From: Scatavimonas merdipullorum
GTDB taxonomy: Bacteria > Bacillota > Clostridia > Oscillospirales > Acutalibacteraceae
NCBI GenBank assembly: GCA_018712865.1
Contig: DVGH01000036.1
Location: forward strand, 1-55,716
Direction of reading: 5' to 3'
Length of the DNA: 55,716 nt
Position 1 is the stretch's first letter. Each line of letters starts with the position of its first letter. The position numbers were made by a program, and so were the translations under genes. The notes beneath the pieces are model-generated. The model was not told the DNA's origin, searched no databases, and was given only the letters and a program-made list of their open reading frames with translations. This document shows, piece after piece, positions 7,896-16,800 of this stretch.

Positions 7896-9587
7896 TTAAA
7901 GTATGTCGTCGTCCATGGCGGCGTCCAGCATTGTTGTAATGGAAATTGTGCCGTTGCGCACAAGCCGCCTTAAATTTTCGCGCATGGGAAGCATGCCTTC
8001 TTTAAGCGCGATTTCGTTGATGCGCGCCGTGCTTTCGCCCGCGTGGATTGCAGCCCGGATTGGGCCGGTAACGCGCATGATCTCATGTACGGCGGTTCGA
8101 CCCTTCGTGCCTGTCCGGTTGCATTTATCGCAGCCCTTTTCACGGTAAATTTTTTGCTTTGTTCCGGAAGGCAGGCTGAGAAAGCGAAGCTCGTCCTCAT
8201 TTGCATAATAGGCTTCGCGGCAGTTTAAGCACAGCTTGCGGACAAGGCGCTGGGCAACGACACCCAATACTGCCGAAGTGACCATAAACGGCGCAACACC
8301 CATATCCACAAGGCGTATAACGGAGCTTGCAGCGCTGTAGGTATGCAGGGTGGACAGAACCAGGTGCCCGGTGATGGCGGCGCGGGAGGCGATTTCGGCT
8401 GTTTCGCGGTCGCGGATTTCACCGATCATGATGATGTCCGGATCCTGCCTTAAAATGGACCGCAAAACGTTTGCAAAGGTAAGGCCGGCTTTGTCGTTGA
8501 TATCTACCTGGGTGATGCCGGGGATAATCATTTCAACGGGATTTTCTACTGTGACGATATTGATGTCGTCGCGCTGTATTTCTTTAAGCGCCGTGTACAG
8601 GGTTGTGGACTTGCCCGAACCTGTCGCGCCTGTAAGTAAAATAATGCCGCGGTTGCTTTTTAGAAGGGATTCGAAAACGGCAAGGTTTTCCGGCAAAAAG
8701 CCAATCCCATATTTGTCCATTGTAATACCAAGCGCCGTGGTGATACGGATCACGACCTTTTCCCCAAAAACGCTCGGCATAACAGAAATACGCATGTCCA
8801 CCTCTGTGTTGCCCGCACGATAATGCAGACGCCCGTCCTGCGGCAGACGCTTTTCGGCAATGTTCATGCCGCCGATAAATTTGATACGGCTGGTGACGGA
8901 AGGAATCAGATCCGGCCCTGTTTCCAGGTATTGGATCAGCCTGCCGTCAATGCGAAAACGGATGCGCATTTTCTTTTCCATAGGCTCGATATGGATATCG
9001 CTGGCCTTCATATAGACGGCCTGCTCGATCATATTGTTGACAAAACGGATAATGGGTTGATCTTCCGATACGGTATTTATGGCGCTTTGTTCTTCGCTTT
9101 GCCCTTTTGACATTTGCGCGCTGACAAACTCCTGCGCTTCGCTGAACGCCTTTTTGGTCGCATACAGCTCCCGCTGTTTTTCCAGGATAGAAGAGGCCTC
9201 GGCCAGCACCGCGTTAATCCGATGACGGGTATAATTACCCAGGGTATTGATCGCCTTATAGTCAAGAGGGTCGGACATGGCGACCGTCAGGGATTTGTCA
9301 TCAAAAGAGATTGGGATAATATGATTTGCAACAGAAATATTTTCAGGCACAATTTCTGCTATTTTCGGGTCGATCTCTACGCTTTGCAGATCTATATACG
9401 GCATGGAAAACTGCTGGGCCAGCGCCTTGCAAAGTGTTTGTTCAGAAATATACTTTTCCTCTGTGAGAATTTCGCCAATGCGTTTTCCTGCATGTTTTTG
9501 TTTGTCCAGGCACTGCTGTAAAACATCGGGGGTGATTGCGCCGGACTTGATCAGAATTTCACCAAGCTTAAGATTGGATGCTTTCAT
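7896..9587 (-). CDS. pilB: Type IV pilus extension ATPase PilB (GspE family)
   Basis: 563 residues. An N-terminal GspE-N/MshE-type domain (about 1-150) is followed by the ATPase core: Walker A TGATGSGKST, Walker B QDPDIIMIGEIRD and the GHLVLSTLHT box. The C-terminal zinc motif CLNC...CDKC, diagnostic for PilB/GspE against PilT, is present. It powers pilus polymerisation on the PilC platform. It lies 18 bases upstream of pilT. Confidence 0.95.
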   Translation of the reverse strand: MKASNLKLGEILIKSGAITPDVLQQCLDKQKHAGKRIGEILTEEKYISEQTLCKALAQQFSMPYIDLQSVEIDPKIAEIVPENISVANHIIPISFDDKSLTVAMSDPLDYKAINTLGNYTRHRINAVLAEASSILEKQRELYATKKAFSEAQEFVSAQMSKGQSEEQSAINTVSEDQPIIRFVNNMIEQAVYMKASDIHIEPMEKKMRIRFRIDGRLIQYLETGPDLIPSVTSRIKFIGGMNIAEKRLPQDGRLHYRAGNTEVDMRISVMPSVFGEKVVIRITTALGITMDKYGIGFLPENLAVFESLLKSNRGIILLTGATGSGKSTTLYTALKEIQRDDINIVTVENPVEMIIPGITQVDINDKAGLTFANVLRSILRQDPDIIMIGEIRDRETAEIASRAAITGHLVLSTLHTYSAASSVIRLVDMGVAPFMVTSAVLGVVAQRLVRKLCLNCREAYYANEDELRFLSLPSGTKQKIYREKGCDKCNRTGTKGRTAVHEIMRVTGPIRAAIHAGESTARINEIALKEGMLPMRENLRRLVRNGTISITTMLDAAMDDDIL

Positions 9588-9627
9588 ATGGTTTTGTTTG
9601 CTCCTTTACAACGGAATCGGGTTACAG

Positions 9628-10383
9628 TCAAAGCAGCTGTAAATACCATGCGGCAAGACGGTAAACGGGCGTGCGCAATAGGATCAGCAGCGCGCAGCCT
9701 GCGCAAATGTACGGTCCCATGGGAAGGTAGAACCCACTTTTGATCTTTTTTGCCGCCAGTAAAAAAAGAATATGGAAAAACGCCGTAAACAGTAAAAAAA
9801 TAAAGCCTAAAAAGACGGCCGGAAAGCCCAATAAAATCCCAAGTGCGCCAAAAAGCTTTACATCACCAAAACCGATCCCGTCCTTTTTATAAAGCGCGCG
9901 GCTGAAAAGGTTTAAAAGAAGAAAAAGCGCAGCCCCACAGGCACCGCCTGCAAGCGGCGACCACCAGCTTGTAATAAAAAACTGGCCGGACAGCAGATCG
10001 CATACGGCACCGGCGGCGCAAAGAAGAGCAAGCGCGGCGGTAAACTGGTCGGGAATGATGGTATATTTTCTGTCGCTCAGCGCAATTAGGAGCATAAGTA
10101 TCATGGACAGACACAATAAAGCGCTGTACAGGCATACCCCGTATAGAAAAAAACACAGCGCGTTACAAACACAAAGCAAAACCGTGCAGGGGATCCCAAC
10201 ACGCCGGTAGGAAAAGCGCGTGCCGCATGCGGCCTTTGGCGAAGGTGTTTCTCCATAGTCGCAAAACCAGGCAGCAGGCGCATGGTTACACAAAAGAAAC
10301 GCAAGATAGACGATCCCGGCTGTAGAGAGTACGACCAGCACAAGGCTTACAGCAAAAGCGGCAGAAAATGGACGGTACATCAT
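9628..10383 (-). CDS. pilD: Prepilin peptidase (A24 aspartic protease)
   Basis: 251 residues, mostly membrane segments. The two catalytic Asp motifs are visible: ALSDRKYTIIPD at about 98-109 and GFGDVKLFGALG at about 172. These cut prepilins after Gly before the hydrophobic helix. The N-terminal region has scattered Cys residues but not the clean double CxxC zinc module of Gram-negative PilD, so the methylation domain may be degenerate. The ATG overlaps the pilO stop by 4 bases (ATGA), which indicates tight coupling. Confidence 0.9.
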   Translation of the reverse strand: MMYRPFSAAFAVSLVLVVLSTAGIVYLAFLLCNHAPAAWFCDYGETPSPKAACGTRFSYRRVGIPCTVLLCVCNALCFFLYGVCLYSALLCLSMILMLLIALSDRKYTIIPDQFTAALALLCAAGAVCDLLSGQFFITSWWSPLAGGACGAALFLLLNLFSRALYKKDGIGFGDVKLFGALGILLGFPAVFLGFIFLLFTAFFHILFLLAAKKIKSGFYLPMGPYICAGCALLILLRTPVYRLAAWYLQLL

Positions 10384-11024
10384 GCCGCTGTATTTGCAGA
10401 CGACGGTGTTTGTGCCTGTGCGGAGGGAGCATCCGCCTGAAAGTAATAAAGCGAAATATTCATGGAGGTGTTTAAGTCGCCCCTTGCAACGGGAACACCG
10501 TTTTGGCTGTCTGTCTGGGTAACGGTTGAAAAGTTGAGGGTACGGATATAGTAGGAGCCGTCGGATTCCTGCTCAAAAAAATCAATTACATCCAGCACCT
10601 TGTTGGGAGAAGCCGTAAAGCTTAACGCAATATCTATAGAACACAGCGGGTCGCCGGTAGAAGAGGTTTCTGCCGGGAGAACTTCCTGCTCGTCCGATAT
10701 ATTGATGGACATGGGCGTAATGCCAAGGTCGGAAAACATCTGGTTTAAATCGTTGGCTGTGCTGTCGGCCGTTACAAACATTTCCGCTTCCAGCTCGTCC
10801 CAACGCGACTGAAGGTCGTTGACATGGTTTTTGTATTCTTCTATGCTGTTGCGTCTGGCTTCATACAGCCGCAGCGTGGCCTGCGCCTGTGCATGCTGCT
10901 GCTCCATGACTGGCCTGTTTGAAAGATATGGCATCAGCACAAGCGGCACAAACAGCGCCAACGCCAGAAGGATGATAAAAAGCCCGACCAGGTAAGACGG
11001 GATTTTTTTGCCCATAACGATCAT
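10380..11024 (-). CDS. pilO: Type IV pilus alignment protein PilO
   Basis: 214 residues with one N-terminal membrane helix (about 10-32). A coiled-coil stretch follows (about 35-75, rich in Gln, Glu and Arg), then a small alpha/beta domain. The size, topology and place straight after the PilMN protein identify it as PilO, which pairs with PilN to link the cytoplasmic motor to the envelope. The sequence itself is poorly conserved, so the call rests largely on context. It overlaps both neighbours by 4 bases. Confidence 0.8.
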   Translation of the reverse strand: MIVMGKKIPSYLVGLFIILLALALFVPLVLMPYLSNRPVMEQQHAQAQATLRLYEARRNSIEEYKNHVNDLQSRWDELEAEMFVTADSTANDLNQMFSDLGITPMSINISDEQEVLPAETSSTGDPLCSIDIALSFTASPNKVLDVIDFFEQESDGSYYIRTLNFSTVTQTDSQNGVPVARGDLNTSMNISLYYFQADAPSAQAQTPSSANTAA

Positions 11025-12706
11025 TGGCCGGCACCCCCTTGCATGGACTGTACGGATTCACCGCGGGAATTTTGCGTATTTACGGAAAGTGTTACGGTGC
11101 AGCTGCCGTTGCCCTGTTCCGGGTTGCTTGTATAGGAGAAGGGAATGGCAATTGTAAAATATGCGTTGCGTTCCACTTCTGCTTTGAGCTTTACATAAGC
11201 GTCAAAGTCGTCTACATAAAAGTTCAGCGTAATCAGGTTTTCGTCATTGTTGATGCTGTAGGAGTTTACAAAAAACACCTCGTCGGTGATTTGCGTGTAT
11301 AGCTGGCTGACAATTTCCCGTACGGCGGCAGGAGCTTGGGGAAGCGCGGCTTTGTCGCTTTCTACATTGGCGATCCTGGTGGAAAGTTCCTGGTCTTTTG
11401 CAATCCATTCCCGTACCTCGGCGTACTGGGGGTCGGACAGTTTGGAATAATCGATAGCTTGTTGCAAATAGGAGAAGCCATACAGGCCGCCGACGGCCAG
11501 CATAACAGCGCTTACCGTTGCGCCAAGCGCAATGGTAGCATATTTGCCGATATTGGAGCTGCGGCGTTTTGCAGAGTGGATACCGTTTAAAAAATCGCAC
11601 TGGCCGGCGTTTGCAAGTGCAACCAGACCGGAAAGCATATAATAGCTTGACGACCTGTACCCGTTTTCTACGGCAACGTCTGTAATAATGGGGATGTTTT
11701 CAGGCGTATAGGAGGTATCTACGCTGTCAATTTCCATGGAAAAGCCAAGTTCGCGCAAATATTTGGGCAGGTTGGGAAGACCGGCAAAATGGTCTGCCAG
11801 GTATATTTTATCCAGCTCAAGCCGTTGGCTTCCGAGCACCATACGCAGGTTTCTTAAAATATCGCCCGTTGCATAGTCCAGAATCGTTTGCAAGCTGCGG
11901 ACCGCCTGCGGCGATTGCAGGTTTTCCATAATTTCCAAAATGCCTTCTTCATTTACGGCCTGTACCGCATCGGTCAGGCTAATGCCGCGGATTTTAGCGA
12001 CGACCTGTGCAAAATCACCTACAGGGGAATCAAAGGACTGCGAGTATAAGATCGCACCGTTTTTAACAACGGTAATCCGCATGTCGCAAGCATCCAGGCT
12101 TAAAATGGCCGCAACCAAATTGATGCTGTTGACGATCCGGCGTGCGCCGCGCAATATGGCGGCGCCTGGCGGGATGATCCTGTAAATGCGCATGTGCTGT
12201 TCTTCAAAGGCCTTTTTGAGCGCTTCAATCAGAGAAAGCGGCATGGCAAACAGCGCAGCGTTGAGCTCGTTGCTGTTGGTTGTTTTGCCGTGTTCGCTGC
12301 CGTATTCGCAGCTGATGATCGAGTAGTCGGCTACATCGTCTGAAATGACCGATTCCGTTTCGAGCACGGCAAACGAATGCACAAACTTTTCCTTGGCGGT
12401 GGCGTGCTGGTATTCTTTTGTGACAATGTTCTGCCGGTCGGGGCAAAGGATGATATCTTCCATAGAAAAGCCTGCCTGCCGCCCGCAGCTTAAAACAAAT
12501 TCTGCAAACCGGCTGCCGCCGTGCAGGGGGTCGTCCTTCAGTTCCTGCGGAAGCGCAAAGATCAGGGAGGGACCAAATACCGTTTGGCCGCCCGGCTGCG
12601 CAAAAAGGCTTCTTTTGCGTTTTTCCCCAGTATATTTTGCTTTGACCGTTTCTGCAGGTGTCAGGCAGATATACTGGCTGCTTATCTGTAATATGGTAAA
12701 TTTCAA
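11021..12706 (-). CDS. PilM-PilN fusion protein
   Basis: 561 residues from the preferred start. Residues about 1-365 look like PilM, an actin-like ATPase-fold protein: LSLDACDMRITVVKNGAI and the segment from SLQTILDYATGDILRNL resemble its core. A CDFLNG motif follows at about 378, then a membrane helix at about 393-415, a coiled coil and a small outer domain, which is the PilN architecture. PilM and PilN are usually separate proteins joined through the PilN N-terminal peptide; here they are one chain. I chose TTG at 12706 because AAGGTGGTG lies 6 bases before it. The GTG at 12718 lies inside that RBS. No PilP or PilQ is seen, as expected without an outer membrane. Confidence 0.8.
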   Translation of the reverse strand: MKFTILQISSQYICLTPAETVKAKYTGEKRKRSLFAQPGGQTVFGPSLIFALPQELKDDPLHGGSRFAEFVLSCGRQAGFSMEDIILCPDRQNIVTKEYQHATAKEKFVHSFAVLETESVISDDVADYSIISCEYGSEHGKTTNSNELNAALFAMPLSLIEALKKAFEEQHMRIYRIIPPGAAILRGARRIVNSINLVAAILSLDACDMRITVVKNGAILYSQSFDSPVGDFAQVVAKIRGISLTDAVQAVNEEGILEIMENLQSPQAVRSLQTILDYATGDILRNLRMVLGSQRLELDKIYLADHFAGLPNLPKYLRELGFSMEIDSVDTSYTPENIPIITDVAVENGYRSSSYYMLSGLVALANAGQCDFLNGIHSAKRRSSNIGKYATIALGATVSAVMLAVGGLYGFSYLQQAIDYSKLSDPQYAEVREWIAKDQELSTRIANVESDKAALPQAPAAVREIVSQLYTQITDEVFFVNSYSINNDENLITLNFYVDDFDAYVKLKAEVERNAYFTIAIPFSYTSNPEQGNGSCTVTLSVNTQNSRGESVQSMQGGAGQ

Positions 12707-12821
12707 GTGGAGCACCACCTTATATAATCGGTTAAACGGGCTATATAAATCATCATACGTAACTAAAAATACTTTATCCTATATAAGCCTGTGTATATTT
12801 TACAGACAAATCTGTATAGGT

Positions 12822-12850
12822 TTTTTAGCTAAAAGAAATATATTTGTCAA
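12822..12850 (-). promoter_or_regulatory. Promoter for the pilMN-O-D-B-T-C run
   Basis: Minus-strand TTGACA (12845-12850), a 17-base spacer and TAAAAA (12822-12827). It starts right after the pilin terminator, so the assembly genes can be transcribed separately from the major pilin. Confidence 0.6.
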
Positions 12851-12863
12851 ATTTTTATGAAAG

Positions 12864-12892
12864 AAAAAGAAAAGCCCGCTTTGGCGGGCTTG
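12864..12892 (-). terminator. Terminator of the major pilin gene
   Basis: AAGCCCGC (12872-12879), loop, GCGGGCTT (12884-12891), followed on the minus strand by TTTTCTTTTT. It separates the pilin gene from the assembly genes and may limit read-through. Confidence 0.85.
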
Positions 12893-12909
12893 AAAAGCGA
12901 AGAAAACGG

Positions 12910-13413
12910 TTATGCCTGTGTCCCGGTGACGTTGCCGTCTGGGTCTATGGTAGTGGTAGCCAGAAGTGAGCCCGGTGGAGCAGTCGACGAGGTCCCGCGG
13001 GTTGCAGTCAGCGTTCCTGTTGCTCCATCCCAGACCATGCCGTACCGCACGCCGTCAATTTCTTTTGTCAGGTTTTCGGTACTAAACCCGTTTGTATGAG
13101 CAATCTGTGCAATTGTGACAGATTCATCCCCGCCTGTTGTTACTTCGCTCGTTCCGTCGGTATATGTAGTTTGTACGTCTGCAATTTGTTCGTTGATTGC
13201 AGCCTTCAGGAGCATTTCCATCGTTGCTGTGTCGCTTGTAAAGGTACTGACGTTTGCGGAATTGATGGTTGAGATAACGACCGGAATTGCAATGGACGCC
13301 AAAATGGCCAGTATTGCGATAACGATTACAAGCTCGACCAGCGTAAAACCTTTTTTATTTTTTTTTGCCTGCAGCTTTTGCAGCACTGCAGGAGCTGTTG
13401 CCAATTTTTGCAT
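12910..13413 (-). CDS. Major type IV pilin
   Basis: 167 residues from the ATG at 13413, which has AAAGAGGT 7 bases upstream. A 25-residue basic leader ends in KKNKKG, and cleavage before FTLVELVIVIAILAI is expected. The mature protein keeps Glu5. The rest is a Thr/Ser/Gly-rich globular domain with no cysteines, so it lacks the disulfide loop of Gram-negative pilins. Its own promoter, terminator and 5' hairpin point to high separate expression. It is divergent from the minor pilins. Confidence 0.9.
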   Translation of the reverse strand: MQKLATAPAVLQKLQAKKNKKGFTLVELVIVIAILAILASIAIPVVISTINSANVSTFTSDTATMEMLLKAAINEQIADVQTTYTDGTSEVTTGGDESVTIAQIAHTNGFSTENLTKEIDGVRYGMVWDGATGTLTATRGTSSTAPPGSLLATTTIDPDGNVTGTQA

Positions 13414-13464
13414 GCTTTTACCTCTTTCTTTTAACCCTGCGTTACAAAACAGAAAACCAATGAA

Positions 13465-13497
13465 GCAAAAGCGGCCATAAAGCATGGCCGCTTTTGC
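13465..13497 (-). promoter_or_regulatory. 5'-terminal mRNA hairpin of the pilin transcript
   Basis: GCAAAAGCGGCCAT (13465-13478) pairs perfectly with ATGGCCGCTTTTGC (13484-13497) around a 5-base loop. The promoter at 13510-13539 would start transcription only about ten bases before it. The hairpin therefore caps the 5' end of the pilin mRNA, about 50 bases upstream of its ATG, and may protect it from decay. There is no T run, so a terminator is less likely. Confidence 0.65.
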
Positions 13498-13509
13498 CAA
13501 CTATAATAT

Positions 13510-13539
13510 AGTGTACTTTACTGCGTAAGAGATTGTCAA
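13510..13539 (-). promoter_or_regulatory. Promoter of the major pilin gene
   Basis: Minus-strand TTGACA (13534-13539), an 18-base spacer and TACACT (13510-13515). It faces away from the minor pilin promoter at 13692-13720. Confidence 0.65.
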
Positions 13540-13691
13540 TCTTTTATATAAAAGTTGCTTTGTAGAAAAAAGAAAGCAATTTATGGTGAAAAGAGACAAA
13601 TACTTGATACAAAAGAAAGAAAAAGCATAATCATTGTAAATGTTTACAAAAATGACACCGGACATTTGTATAAAAAATCTGTGTCTTTTTG

Positions 13692-13720
13692 TTGGTCCGT
13701 ACATCAAGATACGGTATAAT
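13692..13720 (+). promoter_or_regulatory. Promoter of the minor pilin operon
   Basis: TTGGTC (13692-13697), a 17-base spacer and TATAAT (13715-13720). It leaves a leader of about 125 bases before the TTG start at 13854, with a small GTATC/GATAC hairpin in it. Confidence 0.65.
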
Positions 13721-13853
13721 AGTTGTGTATTGTATCATGAGATACTGGATTTTTAAAAGCATGCTGCAAAATGCCATATGCTGCCGCAGCATAGGCTGGC
13801 TGTAATTGTTATCGAAAAAATACATAGAGGCTTACGAAAAAAGGTGTTGGCGA

Positions 13854-16800
13854 TTGAAAAATACAAAAAGGGGCTTTGGCCTTGTTACAACGATTGTTAT
13901 AGCGGCCGTGCTGTTTATTTTAACGGCCGCGCTTTTAACAGCGGCTGTTTTAAGCATGCGGCTGACTACAGAGAATATTGACCAGAGACAGGCCTATTTA
14001 AATGCCAAAAGTGCGCTGGGAGTGGTTGCTGCGTACTACTTAAACGCTTCGCCGGATGACCCGGACAACAGCGGGCTGCCGGTTGGAGAAGAGGCGGACT
14101 ATTTTGTTTTTGACGCGGACGACGGCACGTTTGCACAGGGCTTTACAAAGGTTGCCGGCCTTGATGAAGCGAGCGGAAAAAAAACGTATGTGAAAGCCGC
14201 ATATACGGAAGAAGCGCATACGCTGAAGCTGACGGCTGTTGCAAAATATATGGGGGGTGGACAAGCGGCGAACCAAAGCCTGCAGCTTTCCCGTACATAT
14301 GACGTAGGATACGATGAGAATAACCGTATTACCACAGCCGTGCGCAGGGTAGAAACGGGAGGAGGAACCCGTTATGTAACGGTGCATGTCAGGCCGTACC
14401 CGGGATCTGCGCTGAGCCCCTATCTGTACACATGGGCCTACGGCGACGGCACGGAGGACCAGCAGCCCGATTTGGACCGTGCGGAAACGCTGCTTTCCGG
14501 CGGCTGGGGAGACAGCGATATGCCGGCAGATTTACAAGGGCCGCAGGGCGCCATGGATGAAGAAGGCAACGGTTGGTACTATTATACGCTGGAAATTACC
14601 GATCCACAGATCCATTATTTTAATGCCATTATATCCAAAAAAGGCGCGCTGCGCGAAAGCGGCGACAACCATGCGCAGACGCACGAGCTGTTTAATTTGC
14701 CGGTTACGCAGGAAACCTACCAGGACGTATATATAACGCTCAACAATAAAACCAACGATTTTACCGATTTCCGCGGTACGACGCTGGACGGAAAAACACA
14801 GCCGAATTCGCTGACGCAGTATGTTACCTCTTATGTGGAGGCCGACCATACCACCGTGCATGTGCGGATGCAGGGCGAGGTTACCGACAGCTGGTCTGCC
14901 GCGCCGCAGATTGCCGTACAAAATGTGGACGGCAGCGTGCTTGTGGATAGAAATCTGACAAGCTATATGGACACGGTGGAAACGGTTTATACAGGCGGAG
15001 CCATGCAGTATGAGGGCTACGGCTGGTACAGGATCGACGTTCCTACCGACGGCGACTTTGTTTTTACGCTGACAGGCAGCCTTGACGGTGAGAATATACA
15101 AGTTGACGCAGGCACTGTCAACGGCGGAACCGATAACGAGATATGGGTTGCCGTGAACAAAAACGGTACGGCGGCTGTAGAAAATGACGAGGCGTCCGCC
15201 AACAGGAAGTTCCAGGAATGGGGCGACAGTACGGCCGGTGACTATACGACCGTAAACGTAAAAGGGCTTGCGCTGGGGGAGGACAGCGCAGCACAGGTGG
15301 GGATAGATTATTATCTGCCGCAGGATGACAGCGGCTTTACCGGTACGTGGACCATGCAGGGACAGCCAATGGCTTCCAACAAGGGCGGCAAGGTGCAGTA
15401 TTACAATGTTTATATGCAAAAGTATAAGGACAGTGAAAATCAGCTGCAAAGCAGAAGCTATACGACCTATGGCGATGAAACGGTCAGGGCGGGCAACAGT
15501 AGGACGTGCTATTATGAGGAATGGTACAGTTTTAAAATTCCTACGACCGGCAATTATACGGTAGCCTTCCGCGGGCTTTCCGGCCAATACCCGGACCAGG
15601 AAACCGTACCTGTCCAAAATATGACGGGGAACATTTGGATTACGCTGGACACAGACCAGGAAACAAACGGGCAGCTTTCTGATCTTTCTGTATATACGTT
15701 TGACCCCGAAGAAAATTATGCGCAGGGTACGACCAACGTGTATTTCAGGGATACGCTGGGGTGGACAGAGCAGGGTGGCGGCATATATGCCTACAGCTGG
15801 GGAACGGAAACTGCCGACTGGCCGGGTACAAGAATGCAGTATGACAGGGAAGAAGGGCTGTATTATATTGAGCTTGCGAGCAGCTTCCCGTTTATTATTT
15901 TTAACGACGGAACACAGGACCGCGCCACAGCGCAGCAGACGGAGATCCTTTCTTTGCAGGGCGTAGAGGGAAAAATTCTTTATGACAACAAAACTGCAAC
16001 ATGGGAAAATTATATACATCCCAAAACACAGCTGGAGCAGGCGATACAGGACGCGGTAGCAGCGCTCAACCGTTCCACTGTCAAGGGAGTGGATGCAGAC
16101 GGCAACCAGGGGATAGAAGAAGTATTCTTTACGGTACTGCAGGGGGTAGACGGCAGCAGTGGAATCATCCAGGAGGCCGAGGAAATTTTAAATGACCCAT
16201 TGTCTACTTCGGAGCAGTACCGGGAGCAGACAGAAACGCTTAACCGCTATGTTGCTGCGGTTCGTTCCTGCAGCGAAGCGGTGTACCAGGCACGCACCTA
16301 TCTGCCCGGCTATGACGAATATGCGCTGTACCATGCGAATGATATTGTATTTACACAGGATTCTTTACAAACGTTAAGGGATGCGCATAAAGAGGTTATG
16401 CTGGTGTATGGGGACAGCGGCGTATCTTACACAGAAATTGCATCCAGCGCACTGGCGCTGCAAAGGGTTATGGACAATATGGAGCAGCTCCTGACAGGGG
16501 CGGAGGAAGGGGGCGCGCCCGGCGCTTCTCAGGCGATTGTCGCTCTGATGGACCGGGCAGGCTGGACCGCAGAGGCCTCTCCTTTGTATAGAGTAAGGGG
16601 CGAAAAATACAGAGAGGATACCCCCGTTACAAATGTTACAGGTTTTGATGAAAAGGTAATCTATACAAACAGTCAGGGGTATTACCTGTATTATATTTCG
16701 TTTACCGGAGAGCAGGACACGGCAAGGAATGTGCAGTTTACAGTCAACGCCAACCAGTCCGTTCCGCTTGATAAAATCAGGGCGGGAGAAATATGGGTGT

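Noticed and set aside
14532..16019. 495-residue minus-strand open frame
   Set aside because: It lies wholly inside the giant minor pilin gene on the other strand, has no RBS or recognisable domain and is rich in His, Arg and Cys, as antisense shadows are.
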